Shown here: in pieces, positions 11,801-26,570 of the stretch | Layout: each line of letters opens with the position of its first letter | Position numbering within the stretch: the stretch's first letter is position 1 | Source of the DNA: Gymnorhina tibicen | Lineage: Eukaryota; Chordata; Aves; Passeriformes; Artamidae | Reading direction: 5' to 3' | Assembly: GCA_013399875.1 (NCBI GenBank) | Contig: VXAZ01003272.1 | Coordinates: forward strand, 716,394-780,393 | Length of the DNA stretch: 64,000 nucleotides | Notes under the pieces: model-generated | What the model saw: only the letters and a program-made list of their open reading frames with translations | The model's database searches: none | Told to the model about the DNA's origin: nothing | Program-made: the position numbers and the translations under genes

Positions 11801-14800
11801 TGTCCGACTCCTTTTGTTTACAGCACTTCACCTTGATCTCTCCAAAAGGAACGCGGATAAGCTTGGCATTACTGAAAACCCTGGATTCTGAGGATGCTGT
11901 AGAAAGCTGCAGTGCCACACCTGTACAGGGAAAGACTCTAAATGCCGTTGCTACTCTACGACACCTCCCGCCAGGTGTGATGTAAAACACTGCTGGGAGT
12001 AATTCTTTCTAACACTCCTCCAGAGTAACAAGGCCAGAAACACAGCGAAGGCCTATAAAAGGCTAAAGGACCCAGCAGTGCTGCAGACAGCTGCTTACCT
12101 GTCTCACGGGCACAAAGTCAGTGCCCACACTCAGCGTTCCTAATATTTGGCTTGTTCGAAAATAGAGCACATGAGCTGTCCTTGCATAGCTCGGTTGCTC
12201 TGAGGATTTCCACAGATGCCAAACTTACACTGCTCAGCCATCATGAGATGAGCAAACAAAATAGCAGGATTCCCTAAGTACCAGCAGTCTTGCTTTAGAA
12301 TCAGCTTCTGAATCCAAAAATGTCTTAAACAAAAGGAAAAAACCCAACCTTTCTACCTCCATCCTTCCTTCACAGATAAGTCTTATTTCTCTTTTGTGTT
12401 TTGGCAAAGGAAATTTATAAATTCAACTAGATTGTTTACAGTATAATCTTGAAAGTGCAAATAATCAGCAGCAGATTATTAGCTTTCCAGCCGTGATCTC
12501 ATTCAAAGAACACCGAAGTTATCTGAAACTTCCAGATGCCCTGATTTCCCTGAATGCTGGACGAGGTCCTGCCCGCGCTGCCCGCTACCCCCGCAGTACA
12601 GCTGAGCCCTGTGCTGGGTTGGGTTACAAACTTCAGCATTTGGGAGCTCAACAGAAGCAGTCTGGCTGCCCAGGCTGCTCCTCAGCCTGCTGTTCCAGGC
12701 TCTGGAGCCCATTTCCACGGCCTTCCTGCAAAGCCCCTACATGTCCAGTCTTGCCTCTCCAGCACAGCCACTGCCAATCATTTTCTTCAGCTGAAAAGAG
12801 AAAGGGAGAGGACTGAGCACAGTCACCCAGAAATAGGAAGCTGTAGCATTACTCACTACCTTGAGGACTTGCCTGCTCTTCCTTTTCAATTACTCAGCAG
12901 ATGTTCCTAAATCAGTTACTCAGTCTCTGCATGCACCTGCCAAACCCCAATTTCGCAGGCCACGCATCCACCCACTGAACTCAGCGAGGCACGTCCTGCT
13001 CCCCTCCTGCGGCGAGGAGGAACCTGGCATTTGGAGCGAGCCTCGCTGCCTCCAACTGCAGAGCCCCTGCCCGCTCGTTCCTCAGCACAGCCTGCAATCT
13101 CTAAGGGAGGATTCCCAATGACTCTACTGCTGAGCTGCTGCTGAGGGCTGCTGCAATGAAAAAGGGTAAATCTACCCCCATGAAGGAAAATGCTATTTCC
13201 AAAAAAAGACACAGTTCTTAAAAATTCCAGCTTGCCACATGCACTACAGTCCCCTGTGCCAAGGCTCCATGTTCTGTTCTCATGATGAGACTCAGGAAGG
13301 GGAGTTTGCTTCAAGTATTAATACAGAGGTGAGGGCTTCTGTCTTGTCTGGGGGTTTTTTGGCTTCTTGCAGTGAAAACAGAGTAGGGACGTGGCTGAAA
13401 AAAACATGCATTAAAAAAAAAGTCAACTATAGGAAATTGCTTAACTGGAATGTGGCAACTTGCCACATTCTCTCTTTTAAAACAGCAAAACAGCTTTATT
13501 TTAACAAGCTGCTATGAGATTGTATTTTGGGATTGTCAGGAAGAACAAAATACACTAAACCCCAGTCTGTTCAAAATGCTTTGAACCTGTAACACAAGAT
13601 TTTAAGAGGGAAAAAGAAAAGCTTTGGAATGCTCTGCCATGCAGATCAGAGATTTTCAGTTTGCTCACAAATTTTTGAGGATGCTCCCAGAGTGCTGTGT
13701 ACAGGCACTGAGGCACGAAATATAGGACTGTGAAACAAGATGGTGTTGCAGAAAGGTTTTATTTATGGCCTTTTCCCTGATTTTGCTTTGAAATTACTGA
13801 GACGAGCTCTGTGTTCTACTCTGCTCTAAAGCTGCTGGTCAGTTGCTGGGTGTCTTTGACTGTTCAGTGAGGTTTTGTACTCAACTAGCTCTTCCTTCCT
13901 ACTCCCCTGCTACTCTGCAGGGCCACGGGCAGAGAGAGCGAGGCAACAGGAAAAGCAGGAGTGTAGGAGTCACTTCTGCGGAGACAGAGCAGGATGTGAC
14001 CTCTGTTCCCTAAAGAGGGCACAAATGGTCAGATCCTCATATCCAAACTGGTGTCTCCCTAAAGGAAAGACTATAGCAAGGACCAAAGTGAAGCTGCTAA
14101 TCTTGAGGTAGAAAATAAATTTAACTATATCAGTGGCGATCTGTAGGAGGAACTTGATTATTAACTGCAAAGAAGTCAGATTATTGCCTATTCTGATGGA
14201 TTCGTGCTAAACGAAGCTCGAACACTCTAGTACTTGATGGAGCTTCAACTCCGCTAAGCTTCGATCTTACGGAGTGCTGGTGCTGCTCCTACCTGAAAGC
14301 ATCCAGCTCCTGCAGCCCTGGAGCTCCGCTCGGGTAGGACACAGTGTCTGCAAACCTGTGTGACCTGTTTGTCCAGCCCAGAGGTTCCCCTTCCCCACTG
14401 CCTGTGCTGCCCTACTGCACTCTGAATTTAACAGCCTCTGACCCCAGTTTGCTCCATGAGCTGCCTGAGCCCCGTTTCCCAGGGCAGCACAGATTCCAGC
14501 TGGAACGGGCAATGAGACCCAGCCACCACAAGTTAGTCTCACCTCCAAGGACGGATGCTGAGCTGTGCAAGGTGTCTTTTCAGCCTCAAATCTTAACAGA
14601 AGGCTGTATTAGCATGCAGCAAAGTACAGCTAAGGGAGGCTTTACTGCTGCTAACTTGGGGCTCCCATCCTGGCTCTAGTTACACACGGATTGCTGCTGT
14701 TGGGTCTGCACAAACACCAGGCATGGTTCTCCAACACTACGAGTTGTCTGAGGGTAATGACTCACCTCGCTCAGCCCCTTTAATCTCCAGTCTCTCTAAC

Positions 14801-17800
14801 AGACCGCGACAACAACTTCTGAACGTGCCTGCCTCCAAAGCTATCCTAGACCTGTCTATGAAGGGCTTCTGTAGGAGCCTAGATTATGAGAAAAAAGCCA
14901 TTGCACTTAAGATGACCAGCTCAAAAGACAAAAACAGGGAGCTTCCACTGCTGCTTTAGAGTTTAGTCCTCCATGTATATTTTCTTCTACTGAAAGGGAC
15001 CTTACTTAGTCCAGTATGGATGAGTGCTGAACCAGCTTCTTGTAGTGCTTCAGCTCCCGCTTGCTCTTCCTGTTTAGCTAAAACCCTTGTGTATGAAGCT
15101 AAGTAAAACTGACCTAGAGGTTGTTTATGCTTTCAAAGCATACGTTCTGTGCTGGAAATGAGTACCTCGATCCAGCCTGACTCCCTACTACAATAATAAC
15201 TGGAAGTGAACTCTGGACCATCGGTTCCCAGCCATTCTGGGCTAGATCACGTTGCACAAGGAATATCCCAGCCTGGGGGAGGGGAAGGCTCTCAGTGACT
15301 CAGAGCAGCACCTTCTGCTGCAAAGACTCTCCCAGCAGCTGCCCAAGGCTTGGGACCAGGGATGATCCACATGGAACCAACAAAAAGCAATGGCAGAGAG
15401 AGAGAGAGGAAAACACTCATGGGTTCCACAGCAGCTGAAAGGAGAGGGAACACTATAAAGCCAACTACTCTACAGTGTCACTCGAACTTGAACCTTGAGA
15501 CTCACAGGTAGCCTGTCAGGTGTGTGCTCCCGATATCCAACCCAGATAAGCAATGCTAAGGCTCCCTTTGTCTCCCAGCCAGGCCATCTGCAACAGCAGT
15601 GTGAGAATTACAGTGCAATAAAAGTGCAGTTAATTCCCTTCTTATCCCAACTTCCACGATGTCGCGTCTCAAACACTAAATAAAATCAGGACCAGAAGCA
15701 CTTTCTCTGAAATGTGTGTGCCCTTGCTACTTGCCAGGAGAAGTTAGAAAAGCCTCTCATGAATAGGCCGACTGCTTTCAGTTCCTCTCAGTGAGACTGT
15801 ACTGTACTCAACTTTCACTTGCCAACATTAAAAACTCCCTCCTTGTCTTTGGTCATTCTGGAGAATGAGGAAGGATCAAAGCATGGGTTGAGTGTAGGCA
15901 GGGGGAACTGCAGAGTACACAACTTCTCACCCCATTGTCCCTTCTGAGGAGCCTGTGAAGCATGCTGACACATCCAGGATTTCGACACAATTAAATTGTA
16001 AATTAGTCTTGTCCTTCACAAAAGGCTCATGGCACACAGTGATCTCCAACGAGATGCAATGACCTGCTAAATTCTCTATCGGTCTCTTGGGGGGTTTCCA
16101 GGACCTCCCTGTACATCATTCCCTAAAGTCAAACAACTGCACTTACCCACTGAAAGAACACATGGGTTGGGCAACGGTAGGGGCAGGGGCGCTTTCCTAC
16201 ATACAGTTCTTGATTGCCAGCTGTACTAGTAGTTCACTATCAGCCCCAGGAAAAGGTTCAAGCACTTCAAAATTCAGAGAAAGAGCTTAAGAGTAATTGG
16301 ACTTTAAAGTATTCCTGTAATCATTTCAGTGGCACAGATTTCAGAGATAGGTGTGAGCAAATTAAATCTTTATAATTAGTAAATATTATTTAGGCCATGG
16401 GTAGCAGCACTTGCATGTTATGGATCGGACCATCATATAATACATTTCTTGCCACATACACGGCTCAAAAGGGAGAAAAACAATTAAGTGTTGGTTCTGG
16501 ATGCTACGAGGGAGCTGAACAGTTATTGCTGTAAATTTCCAGGTGTACTTGGGTGGATGGCAGCCTCATGCTGGGGCTCTCTCACACAGAATGGGAGCTG
16601 AACCAGCAAAAGAGCAATGTTGCTGAAACATGCATTCAACAAGATGAGAAAAGAAAGGTTATCTTATAACTGTAGAATTTCTATCAACTTAAGGGTCAGG
16701 TGAAATAAGGCAGAGAAAGAATCTTTCTGTATTCTAAAAATACCCACTTTCTCAGTTGGTTATCCTTTGCTATATGAGTGTTGTCTTCTACTCCCTTGCT
16801 CATTCAAAACACACTTACTTTAACATCAGACCAAGTCTGAAGACAGTACAACAGTACTTGTGTTTAAATAGCTGGAGCTTCAAGCGAGGGTCAAGGCCAT
16901 GCTGTTTAAGGTTTTCAGCCTTGAAAGGCACTTATAAAAGAACTGAGCCAGCAGAGACTAGAGCTAAATTCAGCTCTTACCCTAGTTTTAAACTGCTTCA
17001 ACTCCTTTGTTTTCAGTACAGTCACATTCAATTGCTACTCCTGTAAAGGAAAGTGGGCTCACATAACCCGAAATTCATCTGATGTCAACTGGACAACCCC
17101 AAGGAACATAAGTGAGGTCCTCAGTAAAAGCCAGCTCTGCTCTTTGCTACAGATGTCACTTACATGATACCTTTAGCAGACCAAGTGTTCCATCAAGTGA
17201 TATGGCTGTAAATAATTCACCAGCAACCCCATAACACTTGATTAAAACCTACTGAAAGAAGATCTAATTAAATTGTCTTTTAAAGAACAGACATGGTATG
17301 ACGACTGTGTGAAGGGCAGATGGCAAGCAGAAGCTCATTGGAACATGAGAAAATAATTTAGAGGAAGGTACCTTCATCTGCACCGAGTTGTGGTGATCTC
17401 CAGGCATGTGATGCTGGCTGCTCTGGAGGTTACTCCCTCACCCTGCCTTCACTGGGCACTGCAGGCACAGCGAGAGCGCTGGCTGTCCTCACAGGCAGCA
17501 TTTGGGCACCTGTGGGCACCTCACGTCTTAAGCGAAGAGGTCAGAAGGTGGTTGCTGTGTGTTTTAGTGCTAAGCAGCAGCCAGCAGGTAGGGGAGTCCC
17601 GGGACTTCCAGGCTGGGATTACTGGATTGCAGTAATTAAATTGCAGTAAACTATTTCAACACTTCAGAAACTAGCACTGCCAAACTCGACCCTCTCCTCG
17701 GTGGGTCCCGCAGCTGCTGCCCTGCAGGTTAACTTGCAGAGTGCCCTTCCCAGAATGCCCGTCCTTCCAGGGCAGGAAGGTCACGTGCTGCAGGAACTCT

Positions 17801-19357
17801 TATCCTCAGACAGCTTGGCAAGGGCCTGCACAGCAGCACAGGAACCACACTGCACTCTCCCCGCAAAGAGGTGGCACCGGGACATCTTAGAGGAAAACCT
17901 CTCAAAATTATTTTTCCCAAAGAAATGAGTGTTTCTTACTGATAAATTTCAAAATCCCTCATGCATCAAGGTGGCTCTCCAACTTTCCCATGTTCTCTCT
18001 CCCAGAGTTTGAGGTTAGATAAATCTCAGAGCCACAGCTACTTGCATGAAGAGGCTGAAGGCTCAGCACTTAGAAGAACTCTAAAGAATTCTAGCAATGC
18101 AGAGACTTGCAGAGCTCACTGATGCTATTCCCACACCACTGAGGCTCTGTGAGGGAAGCTGACAGACCATGCTGCTAACCCACCCTGTACAATACAGCCT
18201 GAATGTGGAGACTTTATTCTTTGCAGTATAAAGGGGCCATGCCTGCAATGGAAGAGACCTCACACCAGGCTCCTCGTGTCAGGAATACAGGAAGACTGAA
18301 AGGGCTGAGCCAGCCTATTTATGTAGAGGATCCACGAGGAGTGAAAGGGAGAGGCAGGGATCAGACCATGTGTTTCCTCATGTGTTTCCCCTTCCCCCCT
18401 GCACCTTGGTTTTACAGCTGCAGGAAAGATCAAGCCAGAACTGTGAAAATTGCTGAGTCAGGCCGTGTCTGTGGGGCCTCGGAGAGGCTGTCACAGCGCT
18501 GGGGCCAGAGGACAAAGCCTTGTGCTGAGGCAGAGCTGAGCAGCTGGAGAGACACTGCAGGGTGGGGGCAGGCAGGACACTGCAGGCCACTGCAGGAGGC
18601 ACTGGGCAGCAGGGACATCATGGAGCCCTGCCTAGCAAAGATGAAGAACCAGAAGCATTTTGCATTAAGAGAACTGGAAAGAGGATGCAGGTTAAGCCTA
18701 GTAGGATTTAGCTAGTCCTGGCTAAGTTAGCATAAGGAAGAAGGCCAGAAACGAGCATGGGTGTCTCTGTAAGCTCCCGTGCAGGCTCAGAGTTCTGGTG
18801 TACAGCAGCAGTCTCTAACAGTGAGAAACAGTCCTGTTTTGGCACAACAGTTCAAAAGGACACTGAAAAATCTGTTAATAAAATGCTAGAGGCAGGATCT
18901 GCCCCTTCATTAGAAGAGCAGCTGGACTGACTGCAGAGAGGAGCTGCAAGGAACCCCCAGACACTCCCGGGGACTCCAGCTCAGAGCAGGGCTGCACCAC
19001 CGCTGCATCTGCTGCCAGAACACTCCCTGCTCACTGCACTGACAGCAGGGCTGCCACTGCCTTCAGCTTGAAATCTTATGTTGCCAGGTGTCCATTCACT
19101 GCAAAGCTCTTCGCCTCAAACCCTAAAGTAGTTATTCTTGGCAACTGAGGCAATTTGAATAGCACAGTAGAAAAAAATAAGGAAAGAACACATCAGTGGA
19201 ACTGGAACCTGCCTTGGCAGCACAATGGTGTTGTAGATTTAGTTTCCACAAGAATTAAAAAACTAAACATTAATGTCATCCTAGCAGAAACGTTCAGTTA
19301 GCTCTTGCTAAGTTAGCTACCCCTCCAGTTACAGACTGGCAGGTGAGAACTGATAAG

Positions 19358-19384
19358 TTTACCTCTCACTTAGTGAGAGGTAAA
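19358..19384. repeat. Perfect palindrome, 13-bp arms with 1-bp centre
   Basis: The left arm TTTACCTCTCACT is followed by a single T and then by its exact reverse complement AGTGAGAGGTAAA. The loop is too short for a microRNA-type hairpin but could extrude as a cruciform. It lies in KSR1 intron 1. I recognise no known transposon terminus here and see no flanking target-site duplication. Confidence 0.85.
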
Positions 19385-22300
19385 TAGGTAATTACTGCTA
19401 CACAGGTGCATTCAGCATCACTACAGAAAACAGCTCCCAAAGCAGGATTGCATTTCCTACAAATGCAGTCTCAGCAGAAACCCAGCCAGTGTTTCAGTGC
19501 AATAGCTAAAGACCCAGATCACAGTAGCTTTCCTTTCTTCTTCCAAACGTGAGTTTCCACAGATTCCACTCCAGTCCCTAGCCGTGACTGCAAATGGCTC
19601 TGGAATTTAGGCTGCATGGAGAGGTATCCCACAGAAACTCTGCCTTGTTATACCCAGACAAAATGCTACCAATACAGCAGTGCTTAAATCAGGCCTTTAG
19701 CAGTCAGCCAGTGGTTCTACAAATATTACACTTGACCCACAAAGCAAGACCAAACCAGTTTCAACACACATAATATCCTGTCTGAATACGAATGGGGCTG
19801 ACAAGCCCTTTTGAGATCTGCTCTGGGGTTTCTCCCAGCTTAGCTGTGTGAACAAATGCTAAGAGTCTTTGGTGTTTGTGCTCACATTGGCTCTTCCAGA
19901 GCTATTCTGGACACCCTTGTGTTTCGCAGGAAAAAGGAAAGAAAAACCTGCAACCTTCCTTCTTCCAGAGGGAGAAGGCTGAAGGCCTGTGCAGAACTCC
20001 CCAAGCACATCAGTCTCCTCAGAACAATACCTCTGGGGTTTAGTCAATTGTTTCCTTAAAACAAGGGAGGATAGGCAAGGGCATAGCTTCCAGAATTCAT
20101 TAAAATGAGGGGAAAAAACATTTCATCTGATCTGCACTCAGAGAGTTTCATACTAGCTGATGCTGGCCTGAGCCACCCAGACCTGTCTCTATAGAAATTA
20201 TGGGAAATTAAAGTTAGAAGACTTAGTAAGAAATATTTTAGTTTGTGGAAAGTTTCGGTTTTGCTCATAAAGACAAAAGGCCTGACATGTTTTGCTTGGC
20301 AGATAAAGAACAGTTTTTAAGGAGACATATAAAAAAGTCAGGAAGCTTTAAAAACCAAAATCTCCCTACTTCAGCTAATTTCAGAGGAGCTATGTAACTG
20401 TATTTTAAAGCAGAATTTAGTCCTCTAGCTTACTCTAGAAATAAAAGGAAAAACCTGCTCTGGAAGAAGAAAAATGTTGTTAGAAAATTGGTAGGAACCA
20501 GGTGTGGAGAGGTTCTCCAAGAGCACTGTAGGCAGCGTGAGGGGCACGGATGCACGTCTCCCCATGACTGCACTTACTGACAAGCCTGTTACCTCCCCAA
20601 GCAATGTCTTTTAGTGGTGATGGCCAAAAATCAATCTGTAGTTCTCAATCTGTAAAACCTACTAATTATTTCTTCTCTTCAGTTTATTCAACATCATTAA
20701 TAACTAAAAATAAAACCTCACACTGGAACCTGCAGGCCTCAACAATAACCTATACACAGCAACAATGAGGAGCTCAAGACTTCCTTTCCAAATTTAGATT
20801 GCTTCAAACAGAAGTGAAAGTTGTTTGATAAATCAACAAACCCACGTTTTAGAAGCATGTAAGGAGAGCAGAACTGGGCAGGAGGGTGCTAAACTCATTG
20901 CAAAAGGCTTCTGAAGATTTCCAAGGCCCCAGCCCCGAGGCTCCTGGCTGCGTGCTGAATACTGGGGTCAATGACCTGTTCTGGCAGCATCAGATCAGAC
21001 CAGATCAGAGCCTGGATCTGCTGCATCCCAGCAGCATTCCTCAGTGCCACGTTAATTACTGCTCTAAAGAGGAGCTCACAGCCTCTGCTATTAGAGCTCT
21101 TCCATGTGGGATAACTACTAATCATCCTATCGGGGCACTCCGTAGCCCTGACCAAAGCATGATCCCTTACTCTGCTGCTTAAGTGTCCTGTGATCCTTCC
21201 CTGCTTCCCCAAGATGCACACAGAACCAACTGGATGTTGTAAGTAGGCAGAAAAGGAATGAAAGACCTGGCCTCTGCTCACTTTGGAATACATACAGAAA
21301 TGACAACTATATTTTACCTTTAAAGACAGATTTTGCATAGCCTTGAGCTCAGGTGTGTAAGTCCAATGAGATTTGGATCTTCCATCTACCTCCAACCCCA
21401 ACAGCTCAGACTTCAGCCCCTGTGCTGGATGTAGAGCAGGATGAACACCAGACACCTGTGATCAGCCTGAGCTGTGATTCCCTCAAGCCCCAAGAGCAGG
21501 GCCTAAGCTAAGGTTTGAGTTTCCACCTCAGGAATGTTCCAGGGTTCATTTTAAACAGGTCGTGCAAAAAGCAGGTTTACAACTAGGACAGGGAGCCGAG
21601 CCACAGAACAGGTGACTGACTGTCACCTAGCACAGGTGCAAGTGAACAGCACAGCTGCAGCCGTGATTACCTCGTGTCCTTGGAGCTGTGCAGTGGGAGC
21701 AGGGCTGGCTGGGACACGTCTCTGGGATCCGTAGGTGGCACAGGAGCTCTGTGCAGCTCTGGCTTAAGGCAAAAAGTCTCTCTGACTACCTGTAAACTTT
21801 GGTGCTTCCCAGTTGTCCTCTCACCTTACAAGCAAGGCAGAGTTTATCTAGTTTAACTGGGGACTGATCCTGTCCTAAATTCTGGGGGCTATGCCAATGA
21901 GGACTGGCTGCAGGAAAAGCTGAGCCAGAATGCCAAATTGTTTCCTAATCACGTGCTAGTCTGACTAGGTGCAGACTCCCACCAAGAAGCAGGAATGCCC
22001 ACGACACTTCCATGCACAACTGCTCACAGGTCGTGTGTTGGAAGAACTCCCTGTTTCTTTTGGAGCAGGTGTATTTCCAGATTCAGAGAACCTCTGTCCC
22101 CCAGATTCACCTGCTGTGGAACTCCGTGCTGCTGGTAGTGTTGACTGCAGGATTGCTCCACAGGAGTGAGAAATGAGCAAGGAGGGAAGTCTGAGAGTTG
22201 GCTGAGTCAGGATCATCCATACATCACTCTGTGCCTTTCACCATAGTAATAATCCAGCCAATATATTCTCCAAGCCCCCAAACAGTGGGAGATAGCCAGG

Positions 22301-25300
22301 CTTGCTTTCAGTACCATTTTCCTTTTATTAAAAAAAATAAATAAATCCCTCTAAGCTGAAAATAAGGGTAAGAAATATTAACCTTAAAGGAAAGGTGAGG
22401 GTTTATCCCTCAAGCATCTGACAGACTACACTGTCTCAGCTGGAAATACCATTGTAAGCAAAACTATTCCCTAAATAATTTGGTATGTCACATGACTTCT
22501 TTGTTAAGTGTTCCTATTTATGACCAAACCAGGTGATAAATTTGTGTACCCCATGCTGACTCATAGCTGTACATCTGTCTCTAGCATGCAGCTGGAACAC
22601 CAAGCGGGGCTTTCCTTGGGTAAAATGCAGTTCACAGCATTCGAACTGGAGTAGCAGCCCAAGTTCTGCACAGGTGGGGCCTGGGCAAGCTTGGTCACAA
22701 CCAGGAGTTCAGCTGGACACAGCTGGGGCTCAGCTTGGCTACTTCCCTGATTAGATCAGTTCTGTGCACGCAGCAAAGGTCAGAAGTCGTATGCAGAGAC
22801 TGAGGCTCGTGTGGCACCGCGGGCTGTGGTTCCTGTCGCTGTGTGCAGGCACGGACAGGCAGAGTTCCCAGTCAGGCTCTGCTGAGCTCCTGCACTGCAG
22901 CTCCGGGGCTGGGAGGGTCTCCAAGCTGGCTGCAGGAGGATGAGCAGGAACAATGCTGTGTTACCAGAATCCAGCGACCACACAGGCAGCCTTAGAAAGG
23001 CAAAGACAGCACAGAGCCTTACTCTGACATTTCATTTCTTGCTTCCCAATCAGTGCACCGTGGAACCCAACCCAAGGCAAGAAGCACACAGAGCTTGACA
23101 GAAAAGTGAAGAGTCCCTTGTTCTATCTTCATATTGACGATAACCTGCTCACCAGAGCTCGTCCTGGGAACTCCAGGTAAGTGAAAACACTGCTGCTGAG
23201 TTTTTGTGTCAACATTTATATAAAATCAGTGTCAAGAGATGTGCTAAATTCCATTATGATGTGGAAATTCTGATCATAACTGTCACAAAGGAAAGATGAT
23301 GTCTGCAAACTAGATAATAATATATGGTCTTCCCTCCTTCCAAGTCAAACAGAATCTCTGTTGAAGACTATCTTGTATAAGAAGTGCACAAATTTAAGAA
23401 GAGTCCTACAAAAACACAAGACACTTTAAGAAAAACAAATGTGTTGCATATATACAAAAAGTAAGATGAAGTAAGAGACTTTCTTCTTCTCTTACATAAG
23501 ACCTGCTGGGAAAGGAAGTCTTTTCAGCTGAACAAAGCTCATAAACATGTGTCTACAGGTTGCAGTTTGACCTGAAAAATTCACTACTCCCACTACTTTC
23601 AATTTACAAACACAGTTGTCCTTCCCTTATGCATACCACATGCCCAACTTCCAATCTGCAAGTGTGGACTATTACAATCCCTCTTCCTCTCCTCTCATGC
23701 CTCCCCCCATTTTCAAAGCATTTGTTTCTGCTCAGAGATTGCTTGGTAAGATAAGCCTTTTCTAGACAAATTGCCAAATGAATTGAGATAATGCCAAAGC
23801 AAGTTCAAACAGATTTAATCCTCAGGTACCATTCAGCCACTGTGAACGACTGAGTTGTGGAGAGTAGACTGACTTATTTGTGACATAGCTGGAGTCAGGC
23901 TTTCTGATCTGGTGCTTTCTTTGCTGAAGGTGCTGAACAGAAGACATTCCCGAGGAAGAAGCCAAACTGATCTTTGCACACAGGGCCAGGAGTGTCTCTA
24001 TCATGGATCTAGTCTGGCCAGAGAGCCAGGAGGACAGTTTTCCCAAAGAGCAGGCAGAACTCAGAATACGTGCTACTGCCTCACCCCGACACTCCCACCA
24101 TAACCAGTCTGGAGGCAGCTGCCATGCCAGAGCCACTGTAGTCAGCTCTTCTGAGGCAAGAACACAGCTAGGAAGAAAATACATCTGCAGTCTAAATCCA
24201 CCCTAGGTCTCGCAGTTCAGCCTTCCTGCCTCACCTTTGCTGCAGTCAAAAGTGGGGGGCTGGGGGGAGGTGTCCCACATAGTCTGGGGATTCCCACAGC
24301 TCACCAAACCAGCTGTTTCCAGCTGAGAAACCACAGGAACCTTTCCTGCTGCCAGCACCTGCGACTGTGTTCTCCTTCTCACCTCCAACAGACTGGCTTG
24401 AGCTGCGGTTGGAAGTTGGATGTGCTTCACTACAGATGTCTAGTCCCACCAGCAGTTTCCCAGCCAGGGAAATGAATTCAGAAAGATACTGCTTTCACAA
24501 AGAAATACAGCTAAAAATAATATGCTTCTAACTTTGCAAAACCAATTTGAGTCATACAAGGGATTAGTGTAAGGACAGAGGTAAAGACTGACAGAGCTAT
24601 TTCCTTCCAAGGATGCTTGGAACAATACTGGATGCTCGCTACATGGCAAGACATTTTTTGCTCTCTTACATATGGGTTAAAATTACCATTATTTTCCATT
24701 TCAGTTTTGTAGTCAACTTGAGAAGTGAGTAAACCTGCTAGGACAGAACTGAAAGCACAGACCAGCATTGGGTAGAAAGAGAAACACTCAAGCACTTTAT
24801 CAGGCAGAACATATAAAACTTAAAAAAACCCAAAGCAGACCTTGTGGCATCAAAGAACCCAGTCTGCTAATAACCAGACTAACAGAACCTACTTTCCACT
24901 ACAGGGAAACTCCCTGCCCTTCTAAGAAACGGCCTTCCAACACGTGAAACAGGGTCAGCTCACATAACGCATTACACTCAACACATCCTTTGCAAGCAAT
25001 TCCCACAGCCCTTTCTTTCCCCTCCTTCCTGTATCTCAGTTCTCCCTGCACTCTTCTGAGCCACCGTGAGTGCTTATCTGTACCTGCCAAGGTCCAGTTT
25101 GAAATCCTTATCTACCACGTGCTTTATTTTGAGAACACCTTACAAGCAAGAGGAATGAGGAAGGACTTAAAGCATTGCAGTAAACGGGGAGGGAGCTAAG
25201 CATGAGCCCAAGTGCCCTTGGTTAGGTTGGTGTTCTTGACCTGGCGACACACACGTGATGAATCATGTGTCATACATGACAGCCACCTGAGGCACAGAGG

Positions 25301-26198
25301 GAAGCCCTACCGAAAGGACCACCAGTGTGTCTATGTGAAAAACAACACAAGCATTTAGATGGGTTTGCACTGCTGTGTTAGGCTGTGGATTCCATTCACC
25401 TTACAACTACTTTCAGAACTTCAGGGCTGTGCTCACCTTGGGATCAGAAACAGCCACGAGCATGCACTGCTGTCTGTCCTGTAGCTTCACTACACAGTTT
25501 ACCAGTTATATTAATGGTACTAAGTTTTCATAATTCTTTTTCCTCTGAAGTCTTTGCACAAAAGAAAAGCCCTGTGAGGGTTCAGCCCCAGCCTAGATGA
25601 GCTCACAGTTCAGGACAGATGTACAGTACAGATGTGGCTTACAGCACCGCACCACCAGCAGCCACTAATCACGACCCACAGAGCCATTTGGTGACTCGTT
25701 GAGGCCACCAGGGCCCTGGAGCATCTCCGAGCTCCCAGCTCCACTCTGGACTCTTCAGGAGGTGCCTACGCAGTCCACCCAGCAGTACTCAGCTATCTGC
25801 AGGACCAGAGCTCGTGTCTGTGCTGACACGACCCCACAGGCAGAGGCACACGGCCACAGTGGCACTGCTGGCACGGGAATCAGGGCACGGGAACTCCACC
25901 TGGTACCTGAGACAGCTCTGGGCCCACCTCCCTAGGGTGCACCACGAGCAATGACAGCTTGGGGAAGCAAACACAGACCCTAAGCTCCTGCAGTCTGGCT
26001 CTGTGACTGCAGCCTGGCACAGGCAAGCACAAGACTCAGGCTATGCCTGACATGTATTTTGGTACATGCAGCCGAACAGCGCAAAGAACACGGAGTCTGT
26101 ACCCATGCCCACAGCTCCACATGTGGGCAGAGATCCAGCACTTGGTTGAACTCCCAGAGAAATCACATACTGGACTGTACATCAAAGAGATTTTCTTC

Positions 26199-26219
26199 TG
26201 ATCATAAATTTTATGATCA
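26199..26219. repeat. Perfect palindrome, 10-bp arms with 1-bp centre
   Basis: The arm TGATCATAAA is followed by one T and the exact reverse complement TTTATGATCA. It is AT-rich and lies in the KSR1 first intron. Short AT-rich palindromes arise by chance more often than the 19.36-kb one, so biological meaning is uncertain. Confidence 0.8.
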
Positions 26220-26570
26220 TCAGTGAATGTGTGCACCCATTTGTTTTAACAGATAAATGCTGAAGAGGATTGCATGCACACACTCAAGAACTATCACTAG
26301 AAACAGCTTTTGTTGCTTTAAGAAGAGCCTCAAGATGATAGAAGGCCTTTATACCTTGTGAATAAAGGTTTTCTTTTAGAACAGGTCCACTAGCAAAATA
26401 GTGATGATCATTTTCTGAAATGATGCTGATTGACATTGTTTGGGCATCAAAAAGGCTGTCAGTAGGGCTGCCAAAAGGCTATACAAATACTGTTTCACAG
26501 AGAACAGCCTTTTGAATGCTATTTGGAGGTGACAGGAGGAAGAACAGCGCTATAAATTTGGGGGAAGAAA

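Noticed and set aside
14185..14280. Possible tRNA or tRNA-derived SINE on the minus strand
   Set aside because: The B-box resemblance is partial, there is no credible A box and no cloverleaf could be drawn.
15126..15142. Palindrome TATGCTTT-C-AAAGCATA
   Set aside because: Eight-base AT-rich arms are expected by chance several times in 64 kb.
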